A DNA stretch of 64,000 nucleotides from Allacma fusca (taxonomy: Eukaryota > Arthropoda > Collembola > Symphypleona > Sminthuridae), in assembly GCA_947179485.1 (NCBI GenBank), contig OX359246.1, positions 5,890,001 to 5,954,000 of the forward strand, written 5' to 3'. The position numbers were made by a program, and so were the translations under genes. The notes beneath the pieces were generated by a model. That model did not search any database. It saw only the letters and a program-made list of their open reading frames with translations, and was not told where the DNA came from. Shown one piece after another: positions 41,801 to 51,283 of the stretch. The number at the start of each line of letters is the position of its first letter. The stretch's first letter is position 1.

Positions 41801-42138
41801 TCGACCTTAGAAAGTGTGTGTATTTCGTACAGTTCTCTAAGCAATTTATTTACTGAAGATTCCACTTCTGAAAATGTGATTTCGATGTCAGGTGTATTTA
41901 AGCTATGCTTATATTTATAGCTAATCATGCTGCCACCATGGCTTCGACTAAATTCATAAAAGTCGGTAAGATCTAGTTGTGCTCCGGCATCAACGTAGCC
42001 CAACCCTTCACCTGTCCTCTCACACCGGTGTAAATCGATATTGGCTTCGTAACCACCGCAGTCCAGACAGAAATGCCTGTTTTCTATGTGCCCCTCATAA
42101 TTATGATACGTCCGACAATAAAACGGACAATTTGTCAT
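38845..42138 (-). CDS. POLB: protein-primed DNA polymerase B, N-terminal and central part
   Basis: 1097 residues. There are Cys/His groups at the N-terminus and a second zinc-finger-like FCDLC...H..VC (353-374). Exonuclease motif I is YWDFE (407-411) and motif II is HNGAGFD (581-587). An HNH-like CYHHCHTTGRYLNTICAGCN segment lies at 548-567. Polymerase motif A is seen as NDKVSLY and motif B as NNQIFGK. This is the family that copies Polintons from a terminal protein. The frame stops at 38845, before motif C, which is encoded in another frame (38358-38852). The break lies near 38866-38876 and is not in a long homopolymer. It may be an inactivating indel. Confidence 0.93.
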   Translation of the reverse strand: MTNCPFYCRTYHNYEGHIENRHFCLDCGGYEANIDLHRCERTGEGLGYVDAGAQLDLTDFYEFSRSHGGSMISYKYKHSLNTPDIEITFSEVESSVNKLLRELYEIHTLSKVEISVGVQMEKEVQEENGKIGYKQSMIYFKSSHYELQSPASIRVILLQCASDIIEKKNSFLEYGSGWRILKVETFEIKLGNIRLFMNSSASGHLEMPFKSRQGFMNFKNKDEHCFKYCIAAGIYWDEQVQKNSSSGASNKNLACYKTWKTYFVRIDFCNIKSTINIYSDLPQFEENNGVSVNVLSHKKGEVVMIRSSKSRRAKTVNLFLIHKKVGKKRVYLLALITDLNKFLSYRKPAKAYFCDLCFRYFGSEKKCSDHRQVCGTGKEIVEKLPKDGETLKFTRPELTLPYPYVLYWDFECCSTKVNNPKRLGNSTTIENEFKPISYSLYIVNYIGEAKKIYALEYYDGENPVQHFFERVFKHAEDILWSVRTTNNFVVPSAEEICRHENKTDCDFCKRVFTKTTMEREEDEELEESEMPSEYKMRPTGKEKKIIKCYHHCHTTGRYLNTICAGCNLKIKFKHELVCVAHNGAGFDLHLLIKNLESSIFDPKDISVISKGTEKFVQLEIPARDVLVPTLNYKYNKGHSNQNGWQGNRKVKVRFIDSCQFLPSKLSTLAEALKKENAKTLDLVNLSIPFILENDMDNPQIKKNRQDISEKSISLLFEKLPFPYRYLTSPDVLNGGIPDREYFNNDLANEMCTDSEWQLVQDVCSAFNISTFRQFTRLYTIVDTLLLAVIWENFRMNGMSMYGLDPTYMCTGSGYSFQCFLYHTGSEIEYIRDFKMIELLSKAIRGGFSFCTRKIQTANNERSTFGYDPTKNRTHLIYNDKVSLYATALLDKYPHSNYRWESVNDLDRIDWKSYESKDGKGYFLQVTLGYPPEVQDKTVDLPLAPERRVIKFEELGEKQQHNLSKLSKASQSSFTTQPRLLLHCYDRENYVLHYKALKYYLEMGMTLKKIHTGISFTEKAYFRKYIQHNIDMRKEAKSESMRQFLKNQNNQIFGKCLESNRNHMKITFCSSRAQSRHLLSLPECKDFLPISESKHFNA

Positions 42139-42344
42139 AGGACATCTTAAAACCTAGATAAAGCAAGTCGTTAGTAAATTCGTCAATACTTGTGATAATA
42201 CAATCGTAATTTAACTTGATTTAAAAATTCTAAAATTTACCGTATTATTCCCTCCACTCCGTATCGGCTGAGGATGTATCGTTGACATCTTCTTAGAACA
42301 CTTGAAGACCGTGTAATGTTACAAGTTCAAAAGCAAACTGGATG

Positions 42345-42812
42345 TTACTCCAAGGCTTCCTCTTCTTCCTTTTGACTAAAATTCTTTCTGCTTACTTTCC
42401 ATTCAATATACAGAGCACGCCCAACTTTTACAAGTTTTGAAAAAACGTACAAACCCAGGATGAGCATTAGAACTGTAAGGAAACCATGTTGTAGCATTTT
42501 TCCGAGCATAAAGAATCCGTGCTATTATAGCTACTTACTTATCCAGTTCTCCGTTTGCGCTGGTTTGCTGGCAAATCCTTTATCCGATTCGAGGCTTCCG
42601 TTATTCTTCTGTGCAGATAAGAGTCTTTTTATAACTAGTTCTAACCCACTTGCAATAATTTCGCTACTTCCGCTTGCAAAATCTTTTTGCTCCATATTGC
42701 TTTGATTTAATTTCGCCTCAATATTATCTAATAACTGTGACGAATTAAATGCGCTTGCAGTCTGTGCAAAAAAGGCACAAACCAGATATACAGATAGTAG
42801 TATTAACTTCAT
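42345..42812 (-). CDS. small type I membrane protein, two exons
   Basis: Exons 42812-42539 and 42472-42345 give 133 residues. The 66-bp intron has a consensus GTAAGT donor, a TTACAG acceptor, and is phase 1. Residues 1-21 form a clear signal peptide (MKLILLSVYLVCAFFAQTASA). About 70 exposed residues carry three N-glycosylation sequons (NSS, NQS, NGS) and no cysteine. The second exon supplies a membrane helix (ILMLILGLYVF) and a charged tail ending KEEEEALE. A TATA box lies at 42833-42839. Without splicing the protein would have no anchor, which supports the model. It is next to the polymerase gene. The family is unknown; a virion-membrane or host-interaction role is speculation. Confidence 0.72.
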
Positions 42813-42832
42813 GGTGGTTGTTTTCAAACTGG

Positions 42833-42839
42833 TTTTATA
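42833..42839 (-). promoter_or_regulatory. TATA box of the type I membrane protein gene
   Basis: GAATATAAAACC on the minus strand, starting about 27 nt before the ATG at 42812. The expected transcription start would fall almost on the ATG, giving little or no 5' leader. Confidence 0.45.
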
Positions 42840-43205
42840 TTCACTTTTACACGGGTTATATGTTAATTTATTGCAGAACTCTGTTTCACTTTCACTTGGA
42901 GAAGAAGCTTGGAGTGAGCTACTCGGTAGGGGGAAACCTACTATAACTCTCAACAGAGTTGTAATTCACGAAGATATTACCCCGAGGAAGAAACGTTGTA
43001 TCCCAATCCGAGACTACAGCGATGAAGAAAGTGAGATACATCCTGATTTAACCGACAGCTCTGTAACTCGTGAGGCAGTACATTGCTACGCTTCAAACAA
43101 TGTAATTAGAATCTGTTTTGTTATTTTTCTAATTCGAGATACACTCATAGCTGCAACAATGACTTTATTGTAATTGTTACTATTAAGCCATTTATTTACT
43201 TTCAA

Positions 43206-43213
43206 TATATAAG
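43206..43213 (+). promoter_or_regulatory. TATA box of the coiled-coil gene
   Basis: TATATAAG begins 38 nt before the ATG at 43244. With the usual spacing of about 30 nt the 5' leader would be about 8 nt. Confidence 0.5.
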
Positions 43214-43243
43214 TAGGAACTCAATTCTGTCCTTCACTTGCAA

Positions 43244-44311
43244 ATGAAGGTCGGAGAACTGAAAAATTACTTGAAAGAACGAACTGACGATAACATCAGA
43301 CTTACTGCCGAAGTTTTAAAATTACAAGAAAGTAACAACCGGGGACGGGCGAATTACGGTGAACTCAAGACCAAACTTGCCGGCAAAGAGCAGGAGGTTC
43401 GAGAGAAGGAAGATATAATCCTTGCCAGGGATGAGGTTATCCTGATTAAGGAAGAAGTGATCCGGGTCAAAGACGAGGCTATCCGGGTCAAAGAAGCTGA
43501 ACTTACTCTTTACAGGGCTCAACTTGTTGATGCGCAAACTCGCGCCCGGAACTTTGAGGTAGTTAATTAGTTGTTTTTAGTCCTACTATCATCCTTTTGT
43601 TAACTTGATTTATTTAAACAACTTGAGCTGCAATGCTTCGTATTACTTCAATTAAACTTGTTTTATCTAGACTTCTTCGTCAGGGGTGGTCAACTACAAC
43701 TATTATGCCCCCTCCCACCCTCCTACTCCGTGGGTAGGTCCGCATTTCCAGAACCCGTCCCACCAACCGTGTGCACGGATGACTCCGTTTCCGCGTTCCA
43801 CTCGACCCCCGCATTTCAATAACAATGTAAGCTCGCTATGTCTCTCGTTTATGTCATAAAATATGCACAAATATCCCTCAATTACGACATTATATCAATA
43901 TTTAGAGTTACCGATTGGGTTTCAGCCCAGAGTCGGCATGTTCTATATATTTTGTTCCCCCAAACCACTGGAACAATATATGCAAGCAACTGATGCTGTG
44001 ATGGCACAGCTCCGCTCTCTGTTTGGGCATGAATCAAAGATCACCCTGCTTAGAAGGAGTTGCAGGGTGTACTTCGATTCGCTTGCAAATGCGCAAGAAG
44101 CATTTGATAAGCTACCAAAAACTGGCACTGGGCAAGTGCTTACATCCGTTATGGGGGTTGAGATTTCTGTGAGAAAAACTTTCGTTCTCATTGTTTGATT
44201 TTCAGCGTAAATTACTACGCCTAATTATATATGTATAATAAATATGTATTGTTTTTCTTATTCTTGCAGATCTCCCAACCAGCGATTAACAACATCATCA
44301 AACCCGCCTAA
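43244..44311 (+). CDS. coiled-coil protein with a SAP-like N-terminus, four exons
   Basis: Exons 43244-43558, 43671-43826, 43926-44168 and 44270-44311 give 251 residues. All introns are phase 0 with GT/AG ends (acceptors ATCTAG, TTTCAG, TTGCAG), and every exon is a multiple of 3. The N-terminus MKVGELKNYLKER resembles the first helix of a SAP DNA-binding motif. Residues 56-83 are four successive heptads of form (D/E)-E-(V/A)-I-x-V-K, encoded by a 21-bp tandem repeat, so a coiled coil is likely. Exon 2 is Pro/His/Asn-rich. Exon 3 (FYIFCSPKPLEQY ... VYFDSLANAQEAFDKL) looks like an RRM-type alpha-beta fold. It is next to the right TIR; a role in nucleic-acid handling is inference. Confidence 0.68.
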
Positions 44312-44602
44312 ATGTTATTCCTTTATACTTCCTATTTAGATTTGTTTTCATTTCATTTATTTGCGTGCCATATTTATACTTTTAATATTTTAGGTACATT
44401 TTCAATGATGTATTAGTTTGTAACATACGTTCATACTATTTTCTAATGCCCATGTATATTCGTTCCATAGATATGCATTTTAATCATAATGTTTTGTATT
44501 CTATTCTGATAGTTATTAAAATAATACTTAATAATTATTATCTAAAGCTCCCTAAATTTGATCATAATACTTTAACACTACAATACCTAAGCATTGGGAG
44601 AG

Positions 44603-44755
44603 TATCCTCTTCCTATCATTTAACACACCAATGTTAAAGGATAGGACCGGTGTGTTAAAGGATAGGACCACTCCAAAAATTCCTATCCGACTCACGGGTA
44701 AAAAACTCCCATCCACCGACACGTCCTAAAAAAAGGTATCCAAACCTAACTACTC
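44603..44755 (-). repeat. Polinton right terminal inverted repeat
   Basis: Inverted partner of 21668-21821, ending ACTACT. The small number of differences between the two TIRs suggests the element is not ancient. Confidence 0.95.
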
Positions 44756-44770
44756 ACATAGTCCTTCAAG

Positions 44771-45058
44771 ATGTTATTTATAAAGATGGACAAACAAAAG
44801 ATAAGTACAGTTTTTCAACATTTTGAATTCAGAAGTAAGGATCAAACATCTCGATATGTATTGGAAGATTGTGATTCAGTAGATCGGGTAAAACCATTAT
44901 TTTATAGCGAATTTATGAAACTACAGATATTGTTTAAGGTATCTTGGAATTGTTGGAAGCTTTTCCCCGTTATACAAATATTACGCGGGAAAAAAATTAA
45001 ATTGGTATTTAATTTGATTCATTTGATTGGTGGACTGGCAATGGCCCTGCTTTGTTGA
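44771..45058 (+). pseudogene. hAT transposase fragment
   Basis: It begins like the 49369-49830 copy (KISTVFQHFEFRSKDQTS, similar to the start of a BED finger) and then diverges and stops. It belongs to the small hAT element split by the Polinton, and it is non-functional. Confidence 0.75.
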
Positions 45059-45516
45059 TAGATGCAGCTACAGTAATTATTTACCTCCCATACTCATTTG
45101 AGTGTTGAACGTCAGTTCTCGGTTCTGGAATTTGTATTCTTTGAAAGACAAAGCAGAACGAAGGACCAAGTCCTGACCGCAGTTTGTTCAAATGGATTTT
45201 GAATATAAAGCAAAAAATGGATTTATATGATTTTTCTTAGTACGTTTTAGGTGTTACAAAATTATAGGAAAAACTTAATAAAGCTAAATATCGTTGAATC
45301 CAGATGAGCTGTGAATACAGTTATTAACGGTTTAACGGAATTTATTCTGAGCAAAAACAGTTTTAACCTAAAACTGTATTCCAAAATACCGAAAACAAAT
45401 TCCGAGAAACATGACTAGCAAACGAAAACCATATTTTTCGGTTTTCCAAGTCTGTTTAGAACATTATTTTGTTCCTCTGAATTTCCTGGTCAAAATCGAG
45501 CGTAATTATAATGTGG

Positions 45517-46581
45517 TCGGCTGAGTTCTACTTTCCCGGCCACAAAATTACTTCCACCTTCCACCAGGATTTCCACCTTCCACTAGACCTTCCCCTTGAC
45601 CTTCCACTTGACCTTCCACTTGACCTTCCACCAAAATTTCAGATTTTTTACCTTCCAGATCTTTCACCTAAATTTGGCCAGATGGAAGGTCCTTCTACAT
45701 GGTTCCCTGTGTTAATTAACATATCCCTCTGTGTTCTGGTGGGTGAAACACAAAGTGCGAACTGGATATAGTTAATGCGACTATTCAAACTATAAATCAG
45801 CGTTTTAATTTGTTGGGAAAAGTAAGTCGCAACGCTAAAAAGTTTGTATCTTACCATTAATCGTTAGTGGTTACGGAATTTGATAAATATGTTTTGAAAA
45901 TGTTGCTAAAAATCAGTTCACCGGTAAGTATGGCAACTGAACTCTTTCGAATCACATAGTTTTCCAGTGGTTGATTTTTATCAGTCCTTTGACATAATTC
46001 TACACGACACCATCGAAACCTGACTATCATAATTGTACATATAATGATTTTGTAACAGTAACCTGTTTCCTCAAAGGTACCCTGCATTTTTATAGTTTTA
46101 ATAGCATTTAATTACACGAGTTAGTTTTAACTTAAAACACTCAAGTGTTTTCACCTCCGTGTTAATTTTACCAATAAAAAATGCGAAACATAAGTTAACA
46201 CACCGAAATTGATCCAAGACTGTCATTTTCAGAAGAATGGGCACAAAAGAAATGACCTTTGGTCGTGCAGTAACTCATGTAGGGGGGCAATATAGTATTT
46301 TTTTAGTTAGCTCTTTGTAAATATTGTCAAAGCCAGACTACAGAGTCTGTATGACCAATGTGGGTAGTCAAGTGGAAGGTCAGGTGGAATGATCAAGGGG
46401 AAGGTGGAAGGTTAGGTGGAAAGTCTGGTGGAAGGTCAAGTGGAAGTTTGGTGGGAGGTCAAGTGGAAGTTGGGTGGGAGGTGGAAGTCTGGTGGAAGTT
46501 ACTTATGTATTACAGTGTTGATATATGGGTGAGTGGAAAGTGGAAGGTAATTTTGTGGCCGGGAAAGTAGAACTCAGCCGA
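45517..46581. mobile_element. foldback-like element with CCACCTTCC arrays
   Basis: Inverted ends begin TCGGCTGAGTTCTACTTTCC and match over about 35 bp. Inside each end is a tandem array of CTTCCACTTGAC-type units (45540-45640) or its complement (46360-46560). 1065 bp in total. I see no clean target duplication. The centre has no ORF. It is built like the GGTACC, TCAAGT and AACTGCCAC elements elsewhere in this window. Confidence 0.8.
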
Positions 46582-48314
46582 GATGCGCAGTCGTCGAAGG
46601 CTATCCTTACAAGAAAGATTTCCTCAATGCGGAAAGGTACTTAAATGTCTCGACGTTGCAGAAGGAATGGAAGGATGGCGCAGCTTTTCGCTGAAGGCTG
46701 AAGGAAACCTTGAAAAATCTAGCAATGAAGGATTGTGACGGAGGGGCTCGTAAATATTAGACCTTGAACGCCTTGAGGGCTTAGAGATGCATGAAATATC
46801 TCTATCTTGAAATCATAGCACATGCATGTGCGCTTTTCTGCTAGCGCAACGTTACAGGCAATTTGTGCACTCACAGCTGACAATGTGTGCCTGTTTCCTT
46901 TACTGCACTGAATCCTACTGAACCTTAAGAGGTAGGCCAAGTTTCTTGAGCGATGAACATGAATGATTTTTGGTTTAATTTTATGTGTAAAATTGAATTT
47001 GAAGTATTATTTAAAATTCAACATAGTTTACATTATAAAATGTAAAATTGATTTAGTTTGAATTTCAGATATTGTTTGTCTTGCATATAATTTCTTCAGG
47101 CCAGAACGTTTATCAGGATCGTATCAGCATTTTAATAAAGGGAATATTATATTTTATAAGAAGAATTTTAATAGACTCGTATACGTGAGCAACGGTACAA
47201 AATTTTCCATTTTCTCACTTGTAACGTTTTTACAAGAAATTATTCCTGTGTAACTGTATCTACTCACTGGATTAAATTAAATTTCATAGATTTCCAGCAG
47301 AGTTGACCAACTTAGTCAGTATTTGGCAAATTTCATCAGTGACCTGTAAAAACAAAGGGCGAAGTTCCAGAAATTAGTTCTAAGAAATGGGGAACAAATG
47401 TTTTTTACCAGTTTTTCTTGATAAAGATGCCGAAAAAAGGTGGTCCATAGCTCTGAAAATCATCTTCATCACCTTTCGCCAAATTTAGTGATACATTCTA
47501 ACCCAAAATCCGCGAACTAAATCACATTTTTAGCTTAGATTATCTGCTAAAACTGTTTTAAAGCCTGTCGCAAAATCTTCTACCAAATCCTTGTTTTTTA
47601 ATTTAATTGTTCATCTTCCTGTTCCAAAACAAAAACAATTATTTCATTTGTAATTGTTTTCATTATTTTTTCCGTTGCGTGACGAACACATTGTTGCAAC
47701 TTTAGTTCCTGCAATGAAATATTAAATATTTCCTGCTAATTGATGGTTTGTATATATACATAATTACATATGTATATATAATACGTTTATGGCATGATAC
47801 TTAAAACTAATTTAAAATATAATAATTGTCACAGTTCTTTTTCAACATTATTGCTTTGGTTTCATTTTAGATTTGTATTATTACAGTATATAGTTTTCGG
47901 CATTGATTAATACAAAATAACTGGGCAGGATGTGTATGCTACACTATACGGCAGACTCGTAAACAGGACAAATGCTTGGAAGCATTTCAAGGAAGCTACA
48001 AAATGTATTTCTTTTGAATCTGTTGTGTTGTTCAGATCATTTTTTCTGAGATTCGAAGTGTATTTCGATCCAAATCAAACTTATACTTGCCCCCTCATGG
48101 CAAATTATCTAAGATAAAAAATCTAAAAATATCTAAAAATAAATTGAGACAAAATAGTCTTATATTTTCCCCCTCAGGGTAAATTAGCTAAGATTGATTT
48201 TGAAAATAAATTAAAAAATATGCCGACCGGTGATCAATTTAAAAAAAATAAACCATCGGGAAATTAGAAGTGCAATCGAATTTTTTATGAGGATATCATA
48301 GGGACAATGTCCCT
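46582..48314. other. intergenic, no gene seen
   Basis: AT-rich sequence without a protein-like frame or RNA gene. Only scattered simple repeats are seen. Confidence 0.5.
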
Positions 48315-48655
48315 AGTGCTGCACGTTTAGGGCCACAAAGTCATGGGAACGGGTGACACCCGGGTACATGAGAACGGGAACGAATACAGGACCTGGTACG
48401 GGGACAAATATTTTGTTCCCAACCAGTTCGGGTACAGGAACAGGAACATTCTCAAGTGAACCCAACTGTTGAGAACAGGAACATTGATCTTCGTTTTGTT
48501 CCCGTTCCCATTGGGATTGGGAACAGTCTACGCATGATCCCGCTCCCACACCTGTTGTTCCCGGGTACGAGTGAATACTTTTACCATCTCCTAGAAACAC
48601 ACTCAAACCTGATCTTGGAAGACGTGAAAGTACCTTATTTACAAAAGTAGCCAAT
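48315..48655. repeat. GGGAAC/GGTAC-rich repeat fragment
   Basis: It starts TAGTGCTGCACG, close to the CAGTGCTGCG hAT terminus at 15165, followed by GGGAACGGG and GGTACAGGAACAGG units like those at 711-1854. It is probably one decayed end of such an element. Confidence 0.5.
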
Positions 48656-48891
48656 TATTCATTTTGCATATTCCATTTCATTTTTTCCCCTGCAATTTCT
48701 ACACACGGATCCTGACCTTAAAGTTTAATAACACCGCTTAACAACTTTTTTAAGAATTATCCCCAATATTCTTTCTATGCGATAGAGAGGAAAATGGCTG
48801 GTCGACAACCTGTAATTAATTTACTTCATTTTTTGGCAAATCTGGATTCAGCATGAAATTGAAAATAGTTACACTAAATCACACTTCAAAT

Positions 48892-50056
48892 CAGACATGG
48901 AAAACGTCATCGGATAACGTTATTGAAAAACGTTATTAACCGAAAATTTGACCTAACGGTTTTTGATAACCAAAACGGAAACCGATACATAAAAATTCAG
49001 TTAAACGAAAACAAACGATAAACTGATATAATTAAAAACGGAAACGATAACAGAAACGGAAAAAATACGGTTATTTGCCGTTTTCAAGCAACTGCAAAAT
49101 TGAACTTTATGCTACCTCCTGGGTGCCAACTGGCACCAGCGTGGCGGCACATTACATGAATGCATAGCTGCAGTTTATTGTATATCCGTACGTGGAGTAA
49201 ATCGCATAATTTTTTTCCTTCCACACAATGTCCTGCGTCAATTGTTAGTGTCCAAAACCTTATCGTACCTTATTATTAGCACCATTTGAACATATTTTCA
49301 TTTATGTTTATTGTTAGCCCTTATTGTTATTCTGACAACAGCAACACTAAATTTAGTGCACATATTCGTTGATGATGTTATTTACAAACATGGGCAGACA
49401 AAAGATCAGTACAGTTTTTCAACATTTTGAATTCAGAAGTAAGGATCAAACATCTTCATATTTAGTGGAAGTTTGTGATTCAGTAGTTCGTGTAAAACCA
49501 AAACTTTATAGCGAATTTATAAAAATAAATACAGCTATTGTTCAAAATACAGTGTACTGTACGTTGGAAGCTTTTTCCTGTTATGACAATATTATGAGGG
49601 AAATAATCAAATTGGTTTTAAATTTGATTCATTCGATTGATGGTCCAACTTCGTTGAAAGTTGTAGCTAGAGTAAATATTTGCCTCCCATGTACTCATTT
49701 TCCTGTCGAACGTCAGTTCCAGGCATTTGTACTCTCTGAAAGAGGACGCAGAACGAAGGACGAAGTACTGCAGTTTTGTTCCTCCGAACCAATGGATTTT
49801 GAATATAAAGCGAAAAATGGTTTTATATGATTTTTCTTAGTACTTATTAGTTGTTACAAAATTATAGGAAAAACTTATTACAGCTAAATATCGTCGAAGC
49901 TAAATGAGCTGTGAATACCGTTATTAACCGTTTAACGGAATTTGTTTTGAGCAAAAACCGTTTTAACCAAAAACTGTATTCCGAAAAACCGAGAAAAAAA
50001 TACCAAAAACGTTTGACTGGTAAACGAAAACCATATTTTTCGGTTTTCCAAGTCTG
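48892..50056 (+). mobile_element. small hAT element, uninterrupted copy
   Basis: 1165 bp with ends CAGACATGG and CCAAGTCTG, the same family as the element at 21219-45454. It inserted into the duplicated region upstream of IR copy B: unit A keeps the empty site near 12121-12150. The right-flank duplication is not exact (CTTCAAAT against CATCTTTA), perhaps after a small deletion. It encodes a shortened transposase (49369-49830). Confidence 0.85.
49369..49830 (+). CDS. shortened hAT transposase-derived ORF
   Basis: 153 residues. The start (KISTVFQHFEF...) resembles a degenerate BED zinc finger. The end (PCTHFPVERQFQAF ... RGRRTKDEVLQF) matches the hAT C-terminal dimerisation region. The catalytic RNase-H-like core is missing, so it cannot transpose DNA. 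The open frame may be chance, or may act as a dimerising competitor. Confidence 0.7.
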   Translation: MMMLFTNMGRQKISTVFQHFEFRSKDQTSSYLVEVCDSVVRVKPKLYSEFIKINTAIVQNTVYCTLEAFSCYDNIMREIIKLVLNLIHSIDGPTSLKVVARVNICLPCTHFPVERQFQAFVLSERGRRTKDEVLQFCSSEPMDFEYKAKNGFI

Positions 50057-51283
50057 CATCTTTATATTTTTTAGAAAACTGCCTCGGTTTGTGCAAATCA
50101 TTCAAATCCCAAAGGTGTGATTCCTGTCAGAAAAAAAACTTCGGGAGGTAGACTTCAAATACCAGTTGTTGGGAAAACTGCACGTTATATTGCATGTCAA
50201 ACTAAATGTTAAAACTGTTTTGTATTTATACAAGCTTATTCAGTGAGTAGATTTTAGAATTCTCAAAGGATTGAATCTTTGTGTGTATTATTGCATGTGT
50301 TTAATCCAGAAATACTAAAAATTGACTAAAACAGCAAATTTACTTTTAAATCGCTACCAGTTACCCCACGTCCAATAAATTTTCCAAGTTATCTGTAATC
50401 CCTAGTCCCACAGCTGGAAATTACAGCTTATCTGTAACCTGTAATAATAACTATACGGAATTAAATATAAATATATAATTTTGATCCCAGAAATCACCTT
50501 AAATCAGACATTAGAAACCTTAGATTAATCCCATTCGGCTTTATTTAACTTCTGTCCACCAACAAATTAAAATTTGACATTATTAGTACTGATACGGTTG
50601 AAGATATCACAGATATTTTATTAACTTATAAAGTAATAAAATAATATTATGTATTTATAATATATTATTATATCACTCATTATATATTATTTTTCTGAAG
50701 TCATACATCAAATCACGATATCTATATAGTAATCGTTATCTAAACGGAAATACCAACCATAACATATTTCATGTAATTACAAAAGATTCCAATACCATAA
50801 ACCCTCAACCTGCTACTCTAAGAAAGTAATCCGTATTCCGTAATAAACGTAATATATATAAAAATATAAAATCACACAATTGTTTTTGTCCTAAAATGCA
50901 AAACAAGTAATACGCAAACTTTTCTCGAGAGTGTACTGTAATCTATAATCTGTAATTTTTCATTTGTAATCTTCCCAGCCTAGCCCTTCTTTGGTGTATT
51001 CAAGCATGTCATTTCGCTTCAAAACAAACAATATGATCAACATATCTAATTCCTGAGATGTAATCATACCGACATGGGTAGACCTAATGCAAAATTTATG
51101 GTAGTCCCATAAGACAAATATTTTTCTCTAACAAAAAATGTTTACATACTGTGTCGTAAGGAAAATAACGTTGTGATATCAGTGAAATAAATTATTTCAT
51201 TCTTTCTCTGTTCCGAAACCTTTCAGAAAGAATTTACAGTTCAATACATATACGAAACTTAATTTTCTCTTATTATGGACAAC
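50057..51283. other. upstream region of IR copy B
   Basis: No gene. It continues the upstream block shared with unit A (12130-12300 matches 50070-50250; 12840-12983 matches 51130-51283). A very AT-rich stretch lies at 50600-50700. Confidence 0.6.

Larger units (their letters stand above)
21668..44755. mobile_element. Polinton/Maverick element, 23.1 kb
   Basis: The termini begin AGTAGTTAGGTTTGGATACC in inverted orientation (TIRs of about 154 bp), start with AG as is usual for Polintons, and are flanked by a 6-bp target duplication CACATA (21662-21667 and 44756-44761), the size expected for Polinton integrase. The core set is present: protein-primed polymerase B, DDE integrase, packaging ATPase, adenain-like protease, major capsid and a minor-capsid candidate. 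Extra genes are a PIF1-type helicase, two membrane proteins, a zinc-binding-like protein and a coiled-coil protein. The left 4.4 kb has no ORF. The polymerase frame is broken, so this copy may be defective. Confidence 0.97.
21219..45454. mobile_element. small hAT element split by a Polinton
   Basis: The ends read CAGACATGGAAAACG and, inward from the right, CAGACTTGGAAAACC. A perfect 8-bp target duplication TTTAGAAC lies at 21211-21218 and 45455-45462. Without the Polinton the element is about 1142 bp. Its halves (21219-21667 and 44762-45454) align with an uninterrupted copy of the same family at 48892-50056. The right half encodes a degraded transposase fragment (44771-45058). The Polinton is therefore the younger insertion. 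Confidence 0.92.

Noticed and set aside
42811..43173. 120-codon plus-strand ORF with RKKR and an acidic cluster
   Set aside because: It runs antisense over the promoter and signal-peptide exon of the 42812 gene, and I see no promoter or homologous pattern. It could be real only if RNA shows it.
45517..46581. Proline/leucine-repeat ORF (45511-45771) as a gene
   Set aside because: The repeat peptide comes from the CTTCCACTTGAC tandem array of a mobile element end.
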